Shown piece after piece: positions 34,233 to 45,185 of a stretch of 64,000 nucleotides of DNA. The position numbers and the translations under genes are program-made. The stretch is from Siderastrea radians (Eukaryota > Cnidaria > Anthozoa > Scleractinia > Rhizangiidae), in NCBI GenBank assembly GCA_964017195.1, contig OZ024894.1:36169614-36233613 (forward strand), written 5' to 3'. Numbering within the stretch: the first letter of the stretch is position 1; each line of letters starts with the position of its first letter. A model generated the notes under the pieces. The model searched no databases. It saw only the letters and a program-made list of their open reading frames with translations, and was not told where the DNA came from.

Positions 34233-36275
34233 ATTAAAGATTAATACTGTACCTTTATGTAAGAGAAGGTAGCTCTGCATCGAATACTACAACTCTTCAA
34301 CCACTGGAATAAAAACACTATCCATGTTTTCCTTTCTGGCGTACATAAACGACACAGCGTTAGCCACCAAATACAAACAATCCAAACACTCCAGGAAAGA
34401 ATCACTGGTCACTGGTTACGCGCGCCTGCAATTTGCAAGCGTGCGGTTGTAAGTCACATGACCTCTTGAAAGGGGCCCGGTCACATGGCTGTCTAACCCG
34501 CGAGGCGGCCATTTTCAAATGACGTTGATGCATGTGCCAAGAGTTGCAAGTTTATCATACGCGAAAATGGTTTATTACACTATTCCTTTGGACTACTTTC
34601 GCTTACGATAAGTGAGGCTCAGCCCAAATTGCTTCAGTGGAAGTAATGGTGGATAATTGTTCGATTCAAGATGGTTGTAAACAGACTAACCGATTTCAAG
34701 GTGAGTAACTCACATTTTATTTTCTATCGAGGGCTTAAACAAATTAGTTCCTTTCTTTGCGACATTCTGCCAAATGAGTGTAACAAGCCTTAATACAGTG
34801 TGTAAAGCGTGCAATTCTTCAAGGAACAGAAATCAAAAGGGCCGTTGTTCAGTAAAATTGCCCCCAGGGTGGACAGTGTTAATTCTCACTGGTTAAAAAT
34901 AATAACGAATTCAAAACCATGTGTTAGTAGAGTGACTAACGCTTTTCATAATAATTTTAGTTGAAGGTAATTTCATGTTGCCTACACGCTAAGCAACAAT
35001 TCAGTTTCTCTCAGATATGTGAGCACATTAAATTGAATGCATTAAAAGCCTACATCTGTAAATTGTTCTTCAATGACCAGTCAAAGGCGATTGAACTTGA
35101 AATGAACATACATTTGCCAATTTAGAAGGAGTGAGTTCTTAAACGTTTTGTGTGATTTAAATATATTATTGATTTTTTAAATCAAAGATACTGATATGTA
35201 ACAACATGATTTCATAAAATTAGAATGAGACCTAGAATAATAGCAACTTCAGGTCTTTCCCATTTGCATTTGACAATGCTCCAGTGGCTTAAGGTGGAAT
35301 TTTGTGCATTTCTAAAAGTTTCCTTTTTAAGGGGTTTGCATATGGAAGATTTTCATTGCAATCAACAATTTTAAAGTGGTTACCAGATTCATGGGTTTGT
35401 TCCAAGCATTTGTGAATGTCCAGTGTGTGCCTAGATACATGTACTGAGCAATAATTTATCATGTGGGCATATAAAACCCCAAGACATGAAACTCACATTG
35501 TCAAGAGGGTTAAAGACACATGTTTGATTGAAGCAGAGTTCAGCCATCTATTACACGTTGCATAGCTTTAAAAATGTTAAAACTTCAATTTCTTGACGAA
35601 AGGGGTCTTTGGATCACACTCCATGATGCGAAACACAACACCCTGCGACAGAATTAAACACAATATTAAGCCGGACAGGGGATTACAAACATCAGGAAAG
35701 AAACTCATCATGTTGCAGATTATAGTAATTTAGATTCGTTAATAATTGTCTGTGACAAATTCAAATATGAGAGGCTGAAGAACCTATCGAGTTCTTAAAT
35801 GAGGCAAATTCAACGTACCTTATATGTCGCTTAACAGACAATCCGAGGTCATATTTAACTGAACTCCATCATATAGTGATCTGAGAAAGATTGATGTGAC
35901 CTCAAGATCAAAGTCTTGGAAATGCGACATTATTTTAAGTTGTAATGCTCAATTCAGTCACCATTTGAAAATCCTCCAAACTAAACCCACTACAAAAATG
36001 CAAGAAGCAGCATTGGTCGAAAGACTGAGATACACACAAAAAATGTATATAAAGTGCAGTGTACAAAGATGTGAAGTAGGAGTCGTGCAGGCCTTCCAAC
36101 CCCATTTTATAACTGAAAAGTTCACATGGTCTTTGGGTAGGGTGTGATGAAGAATTCTTGTTACCAATTTGGCAGATAATTTTCAGGATTTGGTTGACAA
36201 TGCAGAAAGTTTAGGCACATTGGCAACTGTATTAGGCGCAATTTCGTGCCCTGTGTAAAGTGTGTTAAACTGACT
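34233..36275. other. Non-coding, with a possible promoter near 34.5 kb
   Basis: GTCACATGACC (E-box), GGCGGCCATTTTC and TGACGT lie within 34453-34530, upstream of the short ATG exon at 34671. The remainder is AT-rich with no recognised feature. Confidence 0.4.
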
Positions 36276-37485
36276 CTAGTTAGTCTGCGAGCAGGCACAC
36301 TTAGTGTGCTATTCGTGCGAATATCTTGGCGGCGGAAGTCGGTGAGCAAAGTGAGCCAGTGAGAAGAATAGGGTGAGGAAAAGTGAGCCTGCACGAAAGC
36401 CGTTGAATTTTGAATGCCCGCCCCTTGGATGTGACAAGTCTTAACTGTCAAGGTATCAATTATCTAACCAATCAGCAAGCGAAGCAAAATTTAAACAAAC
36501 ACCACAGCAGATTTTCACACTCGAGAAGATCGAGTTCTTCATGAGTGTGCCAGAATAGTGTAAAAGAAAATTATAAACACAGTTGACAATTTTTGCCGCA
36601 TTTAAATTAGACTTGCCGCAAGTCGACCTCACGAGTTTCAGAGCACAAAAGCCGTAAAGTGAGTGGAGCAAGCTTTTTAGGCTGCGAAGCGGTGGAGCGA
36701 CGAAGTCCTGCACCGTATAAAATGGGACAAAGGACTTTTTTTAAAAATGTGTTCTATTTGAAATCAGTTTTCACTGTAGAAGTTAAAAATATCAAACTCC
36801 AGGGATATGAAACTTGCAATAACAAAGAGTATCGAGCTGCTACCTCAGAAGACTAATCACCCTTACATTATGCATTGCAAACATCTGTAACCAGGAACAA
36901 GCGATACCATCTTCCCACAATGACAAATAGCCGAACTCAGTGTAACAATGACTGCACGATAATGCCCATTGCATGGTCAAAAAAAGATGTTACATTTCCT
37001 GTCATTACAGAGATCCCAAGAAGATAGGCTTGAAAACCACCATGCAGTAAAACCAGTGTGGCTGATATTCCAAAAAATTACACAAAACTGCAATCGCTAA
37101 CCAGACGCAAACAGCTGAGTCACGTTAAGAAATTGAATCGATTGAAAAACTGACAGACTGTGAACAGTTGTCCTATTTTCCTTCTCGCTAAAATTAGAAG
37201 AAAGAGACTGCTCGCAGTGTAAGAAACCGAGAAAGGTGACAACCAGTAACACCACTTTGCTTGTTATTTGTCACAATAATAAAGTCTGTTATCATGTGTC
37301 AATTCAAACCAATCAGAATGCTGCATTCATGGACGAATGCGGAGAATTCAAAATTCAGTGGCTTTTCTGCAGGCTCACCTTTCCTCGCACCATTCTCGCC
37401 GGCCCGCTTTGCTTGCCGACTTCCGCCGCCAAGATACTTGCACGAATAGCACACTAAGTGAGCCTGCTCGCAGGCTAGATTCTAG
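36276..37485. mobile_element. Element or repeat pair with long inverted arms
   Basis: About 150 bp at 36276-36425 recurs inverted at about 37335-37485: CTGCGAGCAGGC, AGTGTGCTATTCGTGC, TATCTTGGCGGCGGAAGTCGG and GTGAGCCTGCA are shared in order. The 0.9-kb interior has no recognised coding frame. It may be a foldback-type non-autonomous transposon. Confidence 0.75.
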
Positions 37486-40280
37486 TAATTTCTTTGCACG
37501 ACTGGCATGAACCAAATATTAAGTAAACTTACTGAATATCTTTTGTATCACCCTAATTTTTTTAAGGTCATTGCCCTGTATTGCATTGCGCATCCTTAAT
37601 GCGCACGATTTGTGGCGTCATTAGCGCGCGCTCGAAGCGTGCGCATGTCTAGGGAGTAATGGATTTCCTTTGAGGCTAAGCTCACTAGGGAAAAGAAAGG
37701 TCATTTACTCTTAAACAAGCATGGTGACCTATCTTTTTTTCCACTTATTTTTGACCTACCATTCATCCTCTTTTTGTTCAAAGAGTTAGAAAAAAAAAAC
37801 ACATGTTCAAACAAAAGGTTATTGCTAGAAACACATTACTCATGGAGATGAAATCACGACCTCGAGAACACGCACGTGAGGAAGGTTTGAAGTCAATTTC
37901 GTCTGATGCTTCGAGCATCTGCCATAAAACATCTAGTAAATTGTTCCTTGTTATCAGTATTTCACATCTAGTAGATAAGTTGTGGCAACCATTATTGAGG
38001 TTTTTTAAGAGGTGTGATAATTTTGTGAAAAGGACACACATGGACAAAAGGAACATTTGTTTCTTAGACCATTATTAAGGTTTGTAGCAGTGAGGTGTGA
38101 TAATTTTCTGAAACGCATACATAAAACTGTTTTTAATTGAAGCCGAAAAGAACATTCGTTTGTTTCCTTGTTGACATTTATAGAATATGTTTCAAGATTT
38201 GCTTTAATTAATATGTGCTTCCTGTTCCCATGGAAAGTAGCATAAACTGATCAAATACACATGTGTTTGTCAGGCGAAATTGCATGGAATTATAGGGTAA
38301 CTTGAGACGATGATATCTCGTGAAAGGACAAGGGGACCTATTCTTTTTATTTTATATTTCAAAACATTGCTCAATAGATAACAACTTGTGAACGTTTGAC
38401 AAAAATCATACATGTATGTTAAATTTTATTTCGGGGGAATGACCTTAATTCTTGTTTTCATTGCAAAATTATTGAAAAGTCTGTAACACAATCAACTGGG
38501 CTAGATGGCTGACACTGTTAGTTACATACTAGAACTTAAATTTCAGTTAAAACTGAACCTCTGCATGCACATACATCTACATTGCTCCTAGGATCTGCAA
38601 AGTACTGTACTACATGTACTGTGGTGTAGATAGAATTAGAATATGGTTTACGTTCACCTTAGCTTAATATTAGTGCATGGTAAATAAATTTATTGTTTAT
38701 GAGCCAAAGTTTTATTAATCAGAATATTTTTCTTCAGGGTCTACATATGTACACATTGTATGTACTCCCAGTTCTACAGCAAAACAGTTGTTGATGCACA
38801 TTGTACATGGCAAAGAGATGCATCACACTTGATCAGGTAAGTTACTCAAACATATACATTAGAATCCTCATTGTAACACTTCAATTTGTATTGCTTAGAT
38901 CTGTTTTCTTTAAACATACCGGTAGTACGTGTAACATGTAATTAGGCTTTGGGTCGCAGGCTGTTCTTCAGGGATTATGACAGAATTACGTACACAGAGT
39001 TTGGAGTTGTTGAACTTTTCCATGGATTCATGTCATATCAAGGCAATATCTCCTTGGTGACAACTGCTTGAATTATTAAGACATGAATACTTCATGTAGA
39101 TTATAGTGGACTACATGTACATGTACATTGTGACTACAATATTGAACAGTCACTGAAACAAAGACCATGTGCTAAGTATTGTAAATAACTACAGAGATTG
39201 GTCATGCATTAACCAAAAATGATTATATTTTTTAAGATGGTGGAGTAACCAGGATGAAACATATCAAACATTTTAAAAATGTGCTCAACATGTTGCGTAT
39301 AGCAAGCAGAACATTTATAGTAAATAATCCCTTGACTTAAATCAAACCCCTGGCCTTCTGCACTCCAGCTGAACTACATGATACATTTTATTAATTAATT
39401 AAGCTGCAAGGAAACTGGTAGTGAGGTAGATAATCTTACTATGTCCATACTACATCATGTCCTGCATTTTGCTAGAAAGGGCAGTGTTGAGGGCATCCTG
39501 ACTGTATGGTGACCTTATAAGCAATGACCTACAATATAGCACCTTCTAGACTCATGCAAGCTTCATTCTGTACAATACAAGTGGTTAGAGCTCCTGATTG
39601 GTAAATGGGAACACCTCAGATTCAGCTAAACATTACGCCAAACATTAAGCCTTAAGCCAAACATTTTCTTGTCTTACCTTCCCACTCATTCAATTAGAAC
39701 ATAATTATTAGTTTGAGAATTTTGAGAACCCCATACATGAACATGTGAAAGCCATCACCATGTATTCACTAACTACAGTGTTCTTTTATGGTGCATCAGA
39801 AAATTCTTCTCTGGTTAGTGGTTTTAAGGATTTGAAATGGTCTATCACTGTAATGCTAAAGCAAAGTGAATGTCACTCAAGTGAGAGCTTAGCTTCAGAT
39901 ATCATTCTTAGTGTGCCACTCAGGCCTCCACATCTTTGGAACACACTACTTGACTGTTTACTTTATTTTGTTTACTACTTGAACTGTATTGTAAATGTAT
40001 GTTGTGGTTCAAATTTTTCTTTAGTTTGAAACTTTCCAAACCAGATTAATTTTTATTTTCCTTTGCCTTAGATTTTGGTAATGAATCTGAGACAAAGGGA
40101 AATAAAAATTATACTGGTTTGAAAATTTTTAAACCAAAGAAAAATTTGAACCACATCCCGTACATGTACAGACATGTATGTACCTTATATTTTATTGAAA
40201 ATTAACGCTGCAACCTATTAATAATGTTGAGTGTATGACAGGTCTAGAATTTATATAAAATTTCGATTTTTTTCCCCTAG
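37486..40280. other. Non-coding stretch around the tentative transcript
   Basis: Apart from the candidate exon at 38738-38836 there is an imperfect inverted pair near 40015-40150 (AAACTTTCCAAACCAGA and GGTTTGAAAATTTTTAAAC with TTTCCTTTG/CAAAGGGAAA), a small hairpin repeat. Many ACATGTAC words occur at 38560-39140. Confidence 0.4.
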
Positions 40281-40371
40281 GACCACATGTATAGGCCATC
40301 AGAGGACCGAACTCAGAAGACTGCTAACATCAAGCGAGCTAAAGGCAGCCAAAACAGATAAGACCTATATG

Positions 40372-40942
40372 TAAAATCAGTGAAGGCGGTACTTGATGAT
40401 TGTTGAATTGTATTTCCAATTTTGCCTCATAAACAAAAATATAAGGTACAAAATGATATTGAACTAATTTTATCATTTAACTCCTGTTGAAGATATGTTG
40501 AAAACAGACATTCTGAGGTAAACTGAATGTGCCCTTGTACCAAGAGCCCAGGAAAACTAGGGTTTTGCCCCGGTCCAATCCTGGTTAAAAAACCAGACCC
40601 TCGATTTGTCTACTTTAAATATCAGCAACTGACCTTTAAATTGAGGGAATTAATTATTGTATCGTGTCCAACAGCTGTTTTTTTGTTACCATTTTGGGTC
40701 AAGTTTCTAATGCTTCCCCCACTTATTTAAGAAATTCCCATTTATTCCCACAAATTCCTGACCATATTCCTATTTTTTCTTACATATTCCACAGTCTGCG
40801 TCTTACACTGACCGTTTGAGAAATGAAACGGAGAAATTTTTGGAAATCAAAAACTCATTTGAGAAATCAAAAGGACACATTTTGGAAATCCAAAATGAAG
40901 CAAAATAAATCAAACAGTTTTCTTTAAAGAAATCAAAATTTC
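40372..40942. other. Non-coding stretch with decayed repeat block C
   Basis: Inverted counterpart of the GGAATTCC-type block lies at about 40735-40800. No gene was recognised. Confidence 0.4.
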
Positions 40943-41043
40943 ATGGGGCCCCCATGCCGCCGTTCTTACTTAGGATCGTCATGCAACGCTCCCCCCCCCC
41001 CAACTACCCTAAGTAAGACTGAACGGCTGCGTAGGAGACTAAA
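40943..41043. repeat. MITE-like hairpin fragment
   Basis: CCGTTCTTACTTAGG and CCTAAGTAAGACTGAACGG pair across a C-rich loop. Its end AGTCTCCTACGCAGC (minus strand) is also found at 60092 on the plus strand, so it is a dispersed repeat. Confidence 0.55.
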
Positions 41044-41114
41044 ATTTCATTTGAGAAATCAAAAGTCGCACAAAACAAACCAAATCGAGACAAGACAAGA
41101 ATCAAAAATAGTTT

Positions 41115-41265
41115 TTTTAGTGATACTCCACGAACATCGTAACAATGCTTTTTTGACCAAAAGAAACCTATTTCCAAATAAATCGCAAAAAAAAAAAAAA
41201 AAAAGACACCCCGACCCCGACCCCGACCCCGAGTCGGCGTTTTACTGACACCCTGAAATATCTTT
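41115..41265 (-). repeat. Dispersed repeat B, right copy (inverted)
   Basis: On the minus strand it reads as the left copy at 29900-30075: GTGTCAGTAAAACGCCGACT, about four TCGGGG units, a T-run, then a flank ending TTTCTTTTGGTC. Confidence 0.85.
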
Positions 41266-42169
41266 CGACTAGTAAAATAGAGTGATACTACATATGACGG
41301 GACAATTCACTACGCAATTCTGACCTGTGGAAAAGAAGTTGCAGATTACATAGATGTACATTTTGTGACGCTCTGGCGAGAGGAAAAAATTGTCACGAGT
41401 TCATTAGAAGCAGAAAGTATTAGCTTCCGATAGTGTAAAATAGCAAATTTCAAGAGTTCGACTCTTCAAGTCTAATAAATTTCACGGTGAAGGATTTCAA
41501 TATTATTTGCAAGACACCAGTGTTGGTCGATGAAGGCGCCTCGAGAAGCTGCCATTTGCGGAAATAATTTTCTTGTTGGAAATCAGGCGTGTGAGAATTT
41601 CAGGTGCGGCATTATTGGAAACTAGACAAAATGTCTTAAGTGCGGATCGGCTTTGAGTAAATGTTCAAAAACTGATAATTTTCGTTAAAAAAAAAAGGAA
41701 AACGCCAGATTTAACACGCTGCAGTTGTAGAGCGCTTCCTCTATATCGCGCCATTGTAAAAGGATAGGTTCTTTGGAGTTCTCGCAGTCAGGACCCCTGT
41801 CACCGAGTACAATAGCCAATCAAACCATTATCTCCCTTGGCTGCGAATAGAGGTCACTTATTCTTTTCCGAAACTAGTTGCAGGCGTTAGCGCCTCTTAC
41901 AAGCGATATGAACAAGCAGTTGCTGTTCCAGTTGCAAAAAAAGACTTTTCGGGTCACACTTGCAGTGTTGGAATCAGCGATATCCACTCAGAAGTTGAGC
42001 TTCGTTGATTTTCTTTTAGCACGCGCAAAAGTATTTTTAATTAGTATTCTTAACATGGACCATTTGCCCAGCCCATCGCTCTTGTCTGGGAATAGCGCAG
42101 AGGGAAATAAATCAACGTTGGTCATGTTGAGTTCTACCAGGGCTGTCTAAGTATGCCTCGAACGGGAAA
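41266..42169. other. Non-coding stretch
   Basis: Nothing recognised up to the coding remnant that follows. Confidence 0.4.
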
Positions 42170-42600
42170 GTGAGAAAAGCAGACCGTGGAAATGGCAAGT
42201 CGGAGTCCAAAGCTATTTTGCAACACATCGGTGTCTTCCCTCCAGTGGGCTCTGGTAAGTACCCTTTTTTCTTATACCCACTTTCGTGCATTCCTCGCTG
42301 TGATGGCAGACGTCATTAAGCAGATTAACACTACCATACCAGCCCTGAAGACAGTCAGCTTCTGGCAAGACAGCGCTGGCTGCTACCACTGTAGGGCCTG
42401 CAGGGCCACCATAGTTTGCGCAGGAGTACTAGGAGCAGAGCTGGGCGTGGTGTTCAAACTCTTGGCTCCCTTCCCTCCCCATGGAAGGAAGGAGCCTGCG
42501 ACCGCAAGGCCGGCGGAGACTAAGTCGGATACATTTGTCCTCCTAAACTCCAGACACGATATCAAGATCCCGGTGGAGAACCATCCTTAAGTGTCATCCG
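42170..42600 (+). pseudogene. Decayed transposon-type coding remnant (WQDSAGCYH motif)
   Basis: The frame from 42186 contains FRAFLAVMADVIKQINTTI followed by SFWQDSAGCYHCRACRA and VCAGVLGAELGVV. This resembles a protein family widespread in cnidarian genomes whose members carry a DNAGCYH motif, probably part of a transposase-type catalytic region. The neighbouring matches are in other frames: KAILQHIGVFPPVGSGK just upstream, and GACDRKAG around 42496-42520. At least two frameshifts have therefore occurred. No terminal repeats were found. The family assignment is from memory of such sequences and is tentative. Confidence 0.45.
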
Positions 42601-42926
42601 GTGCGCGTCCATTGCAAGCCGTTTAGTTACCACTTGGAAGATTGATGGTGTGAATATACAGTTTTCTAAAGAAAGAATCCGTCCGTGTATGAAGAGCATA
42701 TGGCGTGGGACCTATAAGACCAATAACTGCGCTGAAATCTAAGGCCCTGTCATCTGATAGTCTACCGTCCATAGCAGTGCTCTAAGCGAAACCGAGCTCG
42801 TTCTCCTCAACCGTGAGAAGACGCAGAAAAATCGCATAACCAACTGTCTCTTGACAAACAAGGAGGCTAGTTTCTAGAGAAACTGTGGTGCTGCATCGGT
42901 GGGGAAGCGAAACGCAAAACTTTGTA

Positions 42927-43010
42927 TTTATCAACTGAGTTGATAAGGTAAATTGAGCCACCGTGAAGAGATTGAAAGCTGACGTTTCGAGCGTTAGCCA
43001 TTCGTCACAA
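42927..43010 (-). ncRNA. Hammerhead-ribozyme-like repeat, copy 1
   Basis: On the minus strand the segment ends in GTGACGA, a short hairpin (TGGC-TAAC-GCTC) and GAAAC: the core of a hammerhead (CUGANGA...GAAA) with its first C changed to G. A palindrome TATCAACTGAGTTGATA (42930-42946) lies about 35 bp away. Such hammerheads are known in Penelope-like retroelements. With the core change this copy is probably inactive. Confidence 0.45.
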
Positions 43011-43414
43011 GGATGGTTCTCCACCTTCGTCACCTGCACTGCTCAGAAGGCGGAAAGCGACAAAGAGCCCTAAACATTAGGACACCTTGTCATGATGAGT
43101 TTCAACATGAGTTGAGTTTCAAACTCAACTTAATTTCGAGTTTCATGTATAAAATTGTAATCCGCCAGGTTTGCCATAAAATGGTTTCACAAGCTTATAA
43201 AGAAGGAAAAGGACGGTTCCGGCACCCCTGGCCACACCCCTGGTTTGGGCTTGAGTAAACTCAACATACATGTTTACATTCTTATTCCTGTTTTGACCAG
43301 TTTTTGAAGACCAATGCATAGAGACCTAATAATAATTTCTTTTTCAAAGTCCTAGTAACAGGCAAGGTTTTGGCAAGGCTTCACTGCCTCTAATGATACT
43401 GATAAATACATAAA

Positions 43415-43876
43415 TACCGTTAACTGCCACTTATAAGCCCAACAGCTTACAAGCCACCCCCCCCCCTACCGCCGGTTATAGGCCCATCTACCTGTAAACA
43501 AAAAAATACACGCGGTATAAGCTCCACTGGATATAAGTCGCCCTCTAGTTTTCCCTGTTTCCTTAATATTAAGCACTCTCACAGAACACTGCGAAGATGA
43601 ACTCTGAGCTTCTGTTTTGTTACGTTCCGGTTACGTTCGTGTTGTTACAGTTTTGATTTTGTTGTTAAATTAAAATTGAAACGAATTCGATTTATTGTGA
43701 CGTTTCAAAGGTTAATTAAAAACTGGTAAATTAAAAACGTATTTCGATCAACACTGCTGTGGCTCATTTCGACACTTAGAAGCCCTCCCGGATATAAGCC
43801 CCTCCGTTTATAAGCCCACCCAAAACCCCTTAAAAATTTGTATAAGCCCAGGGCCTATAAGCGGCAGTTGACGGTA
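43415..43876. mobile_element. 462-bp TIR element, copy 2
   Basis: Same family and length as 17979-18439. The ends are TACCGTTAACTGCC and, inverted, GGCAGTTGACGGTA. The interior shares long runs (for example AGTTTTCCCTGTTTCCTTAA and ATTTCGATCAACACTGCTGT). It is in the same orientation. Confidence 0.85.
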
Positions 43877-44254
43877 ATCGGTCCTTGGGTCCACAGGTTT
43901 TCAAAGTTCTCATTGCTTTGTTTTTGTTTGTTTGTTTTTTGCTTGATTGCTTGTTGTTGTTGTTGTTTTTTTTTTTTGCTTCCTGTGCATTTCCCCCTCC
44001 AAGTCAAACCCGACGTCAGGTAAAATCAAGTGCGTGACATTTTGTTGCGTGACTCAAACTAAACAGGTTTCGGCAAGAAATTATCGTTTCGAAATTTTAC
44101 AACGAATACAGATCAAGAAAAGACGTCTTATAGGAGAAAACTCTTTTGAAGTTCAAATAAGGCAAAATCATTTTATTCCTGAAGGTTCTTCATTTTAACA
44201 AAAGGAGGCGGGATGGAAATAAGTCATTTGGGTTGATTGCCAATACGCGATGCT
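43877..44254. other. Non-coding stretch
   Basis: A T-rich region with a (GTT)n tract at about 43950-43965; no feature recognised. Confidence 0.4.
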
Positions 44255-45035
44255 TCAGTGATGTTGTTGACCCCGGACGCCAAGATGGTTATTATGAAAG
44301 AGTACGCACAGAACCTGATATTTAGACAATACCATATTCAGGTGAGCTAGACATTACCTTTCTGCTGTGGATTACAACCGAATACCAACCAAAATAGAAG
44401 AAATGTCCACATTTTCGGTTATTTGGTCGGAGGTATGTGCCAATTGTTGACGTGTTAATGTTGTAATTATCGGGATTTTGAGAGCGTTTGTACTCGGCGC
44501 TGATAAAAGCCCGAAACTAATTTTTAAACCTGGTTTAAGAACAGCATTTCCTCTTTCAAGAATTCTGAATTTCAAGTGATTCGGTGTTTTACCGGGGAGG
44601 GAAACTTTCTCTTGAAAAACTGTGCCAAATTGAGAATTCAAAGCAAGCGAATTTTAGTGGTTTTCAGCAGCCTGCCATGACCTTGAAAATTAATCCACAA
44701 AAGAATAATTTGACTCAAATTACTTGTAAACTCTTCAACAGCAAATTTCTAAGCTCAAAACAGGATTGTTCCATGACGCAAATTAAACAGAGCGAAGTTT
44801 ACGAGAAGGTATGATTCGCGTTTATTCGGGGTGTTTGTTGAGACACGTAGTGCGGTAACGGTTTTTAAATTTTTTGGAGGTTTAAAAAAAGTTTCTCAAC
44901 AAAAAATGCCACCACGTTTCTAGACCTACCATAAGGTATCTCTGGGCGAAAAACGGAGAATTTTGATTTTTCATCATGTGCCACATATTTTCGATTTCGC
45001 TCGGTCTTAGTGGACATTGCCTCTTAAACCTCCTC
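44255..45035 (-). repeat. Dispersed repeat A, right copy (inverted)
   Basis: Inverted copy of 28480-29245. On the plus strand it includes ccaagATGGTTATTATG (ATG at 44285) and, 57 nt later, the donor ATTCAG|GTGAGC (exon end 44341), so 19 phase-0 codons could form a first exon. The left copy preserves the donor but not this reading frame. Confidence 0.8.
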
Positions 45036-45098
45036 AAATCTTCATTACGGCCGATTTTATTCCAGTCACCGTCGTCTTTTGAAACATGAAATTTTGGA

Positions 45099-45182
45099 TT
45101 TATCGGCTGAGTTGATAAGATAACTTGGCCACCGTAGAGAAACTGAAAGCTTAGGTTTCGAGCGTTAGCCCTTCGTCAGAGA
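45099..45182 (-). ncRNA. Hammerhead-ribozyme-like repeat, copy 2
   Basis: On the minus strand it reads CTGACGA, then AGGGC-TAAC-GCTC (a helix II hairpin), then GAAAC: all conserved hammerhead core bases that can be checked by eye are present. The flank on the other side matches copy 1 (TGAGTTGATAAG, GCCACCGT, CTGAAAGC). Penelope-like elements carry hammerheads in their terminal repeats. Helix III and the cleavage site were not settled, so activity is unproven. Confidence 0.5.
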
Positions 45183-45185
45183 GAA

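Larger units (their letters stand above)
34671..40371 (+). other. Tentative small spliced transcript
   Basis: Three segments have consensus splice sites: 34671-34700 (tcaagATGGTT, ten codons, donor TTTCAAG|GTGAGT), 38738-38836 (acceptor ttttcttcag, donor GATCAG|GTAAGT, 99 nt) and from 40281 (acceptor tttttcccctag). The 99-nt exon is open in the frame with Cys-His residues (VYICTHCMYSQF), which continues openly into the last exon up to a TAA near 40372, but the first exon's phase does not match it. Missing exons or a non-coding RNA are both possible. Confidence 0.3.
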
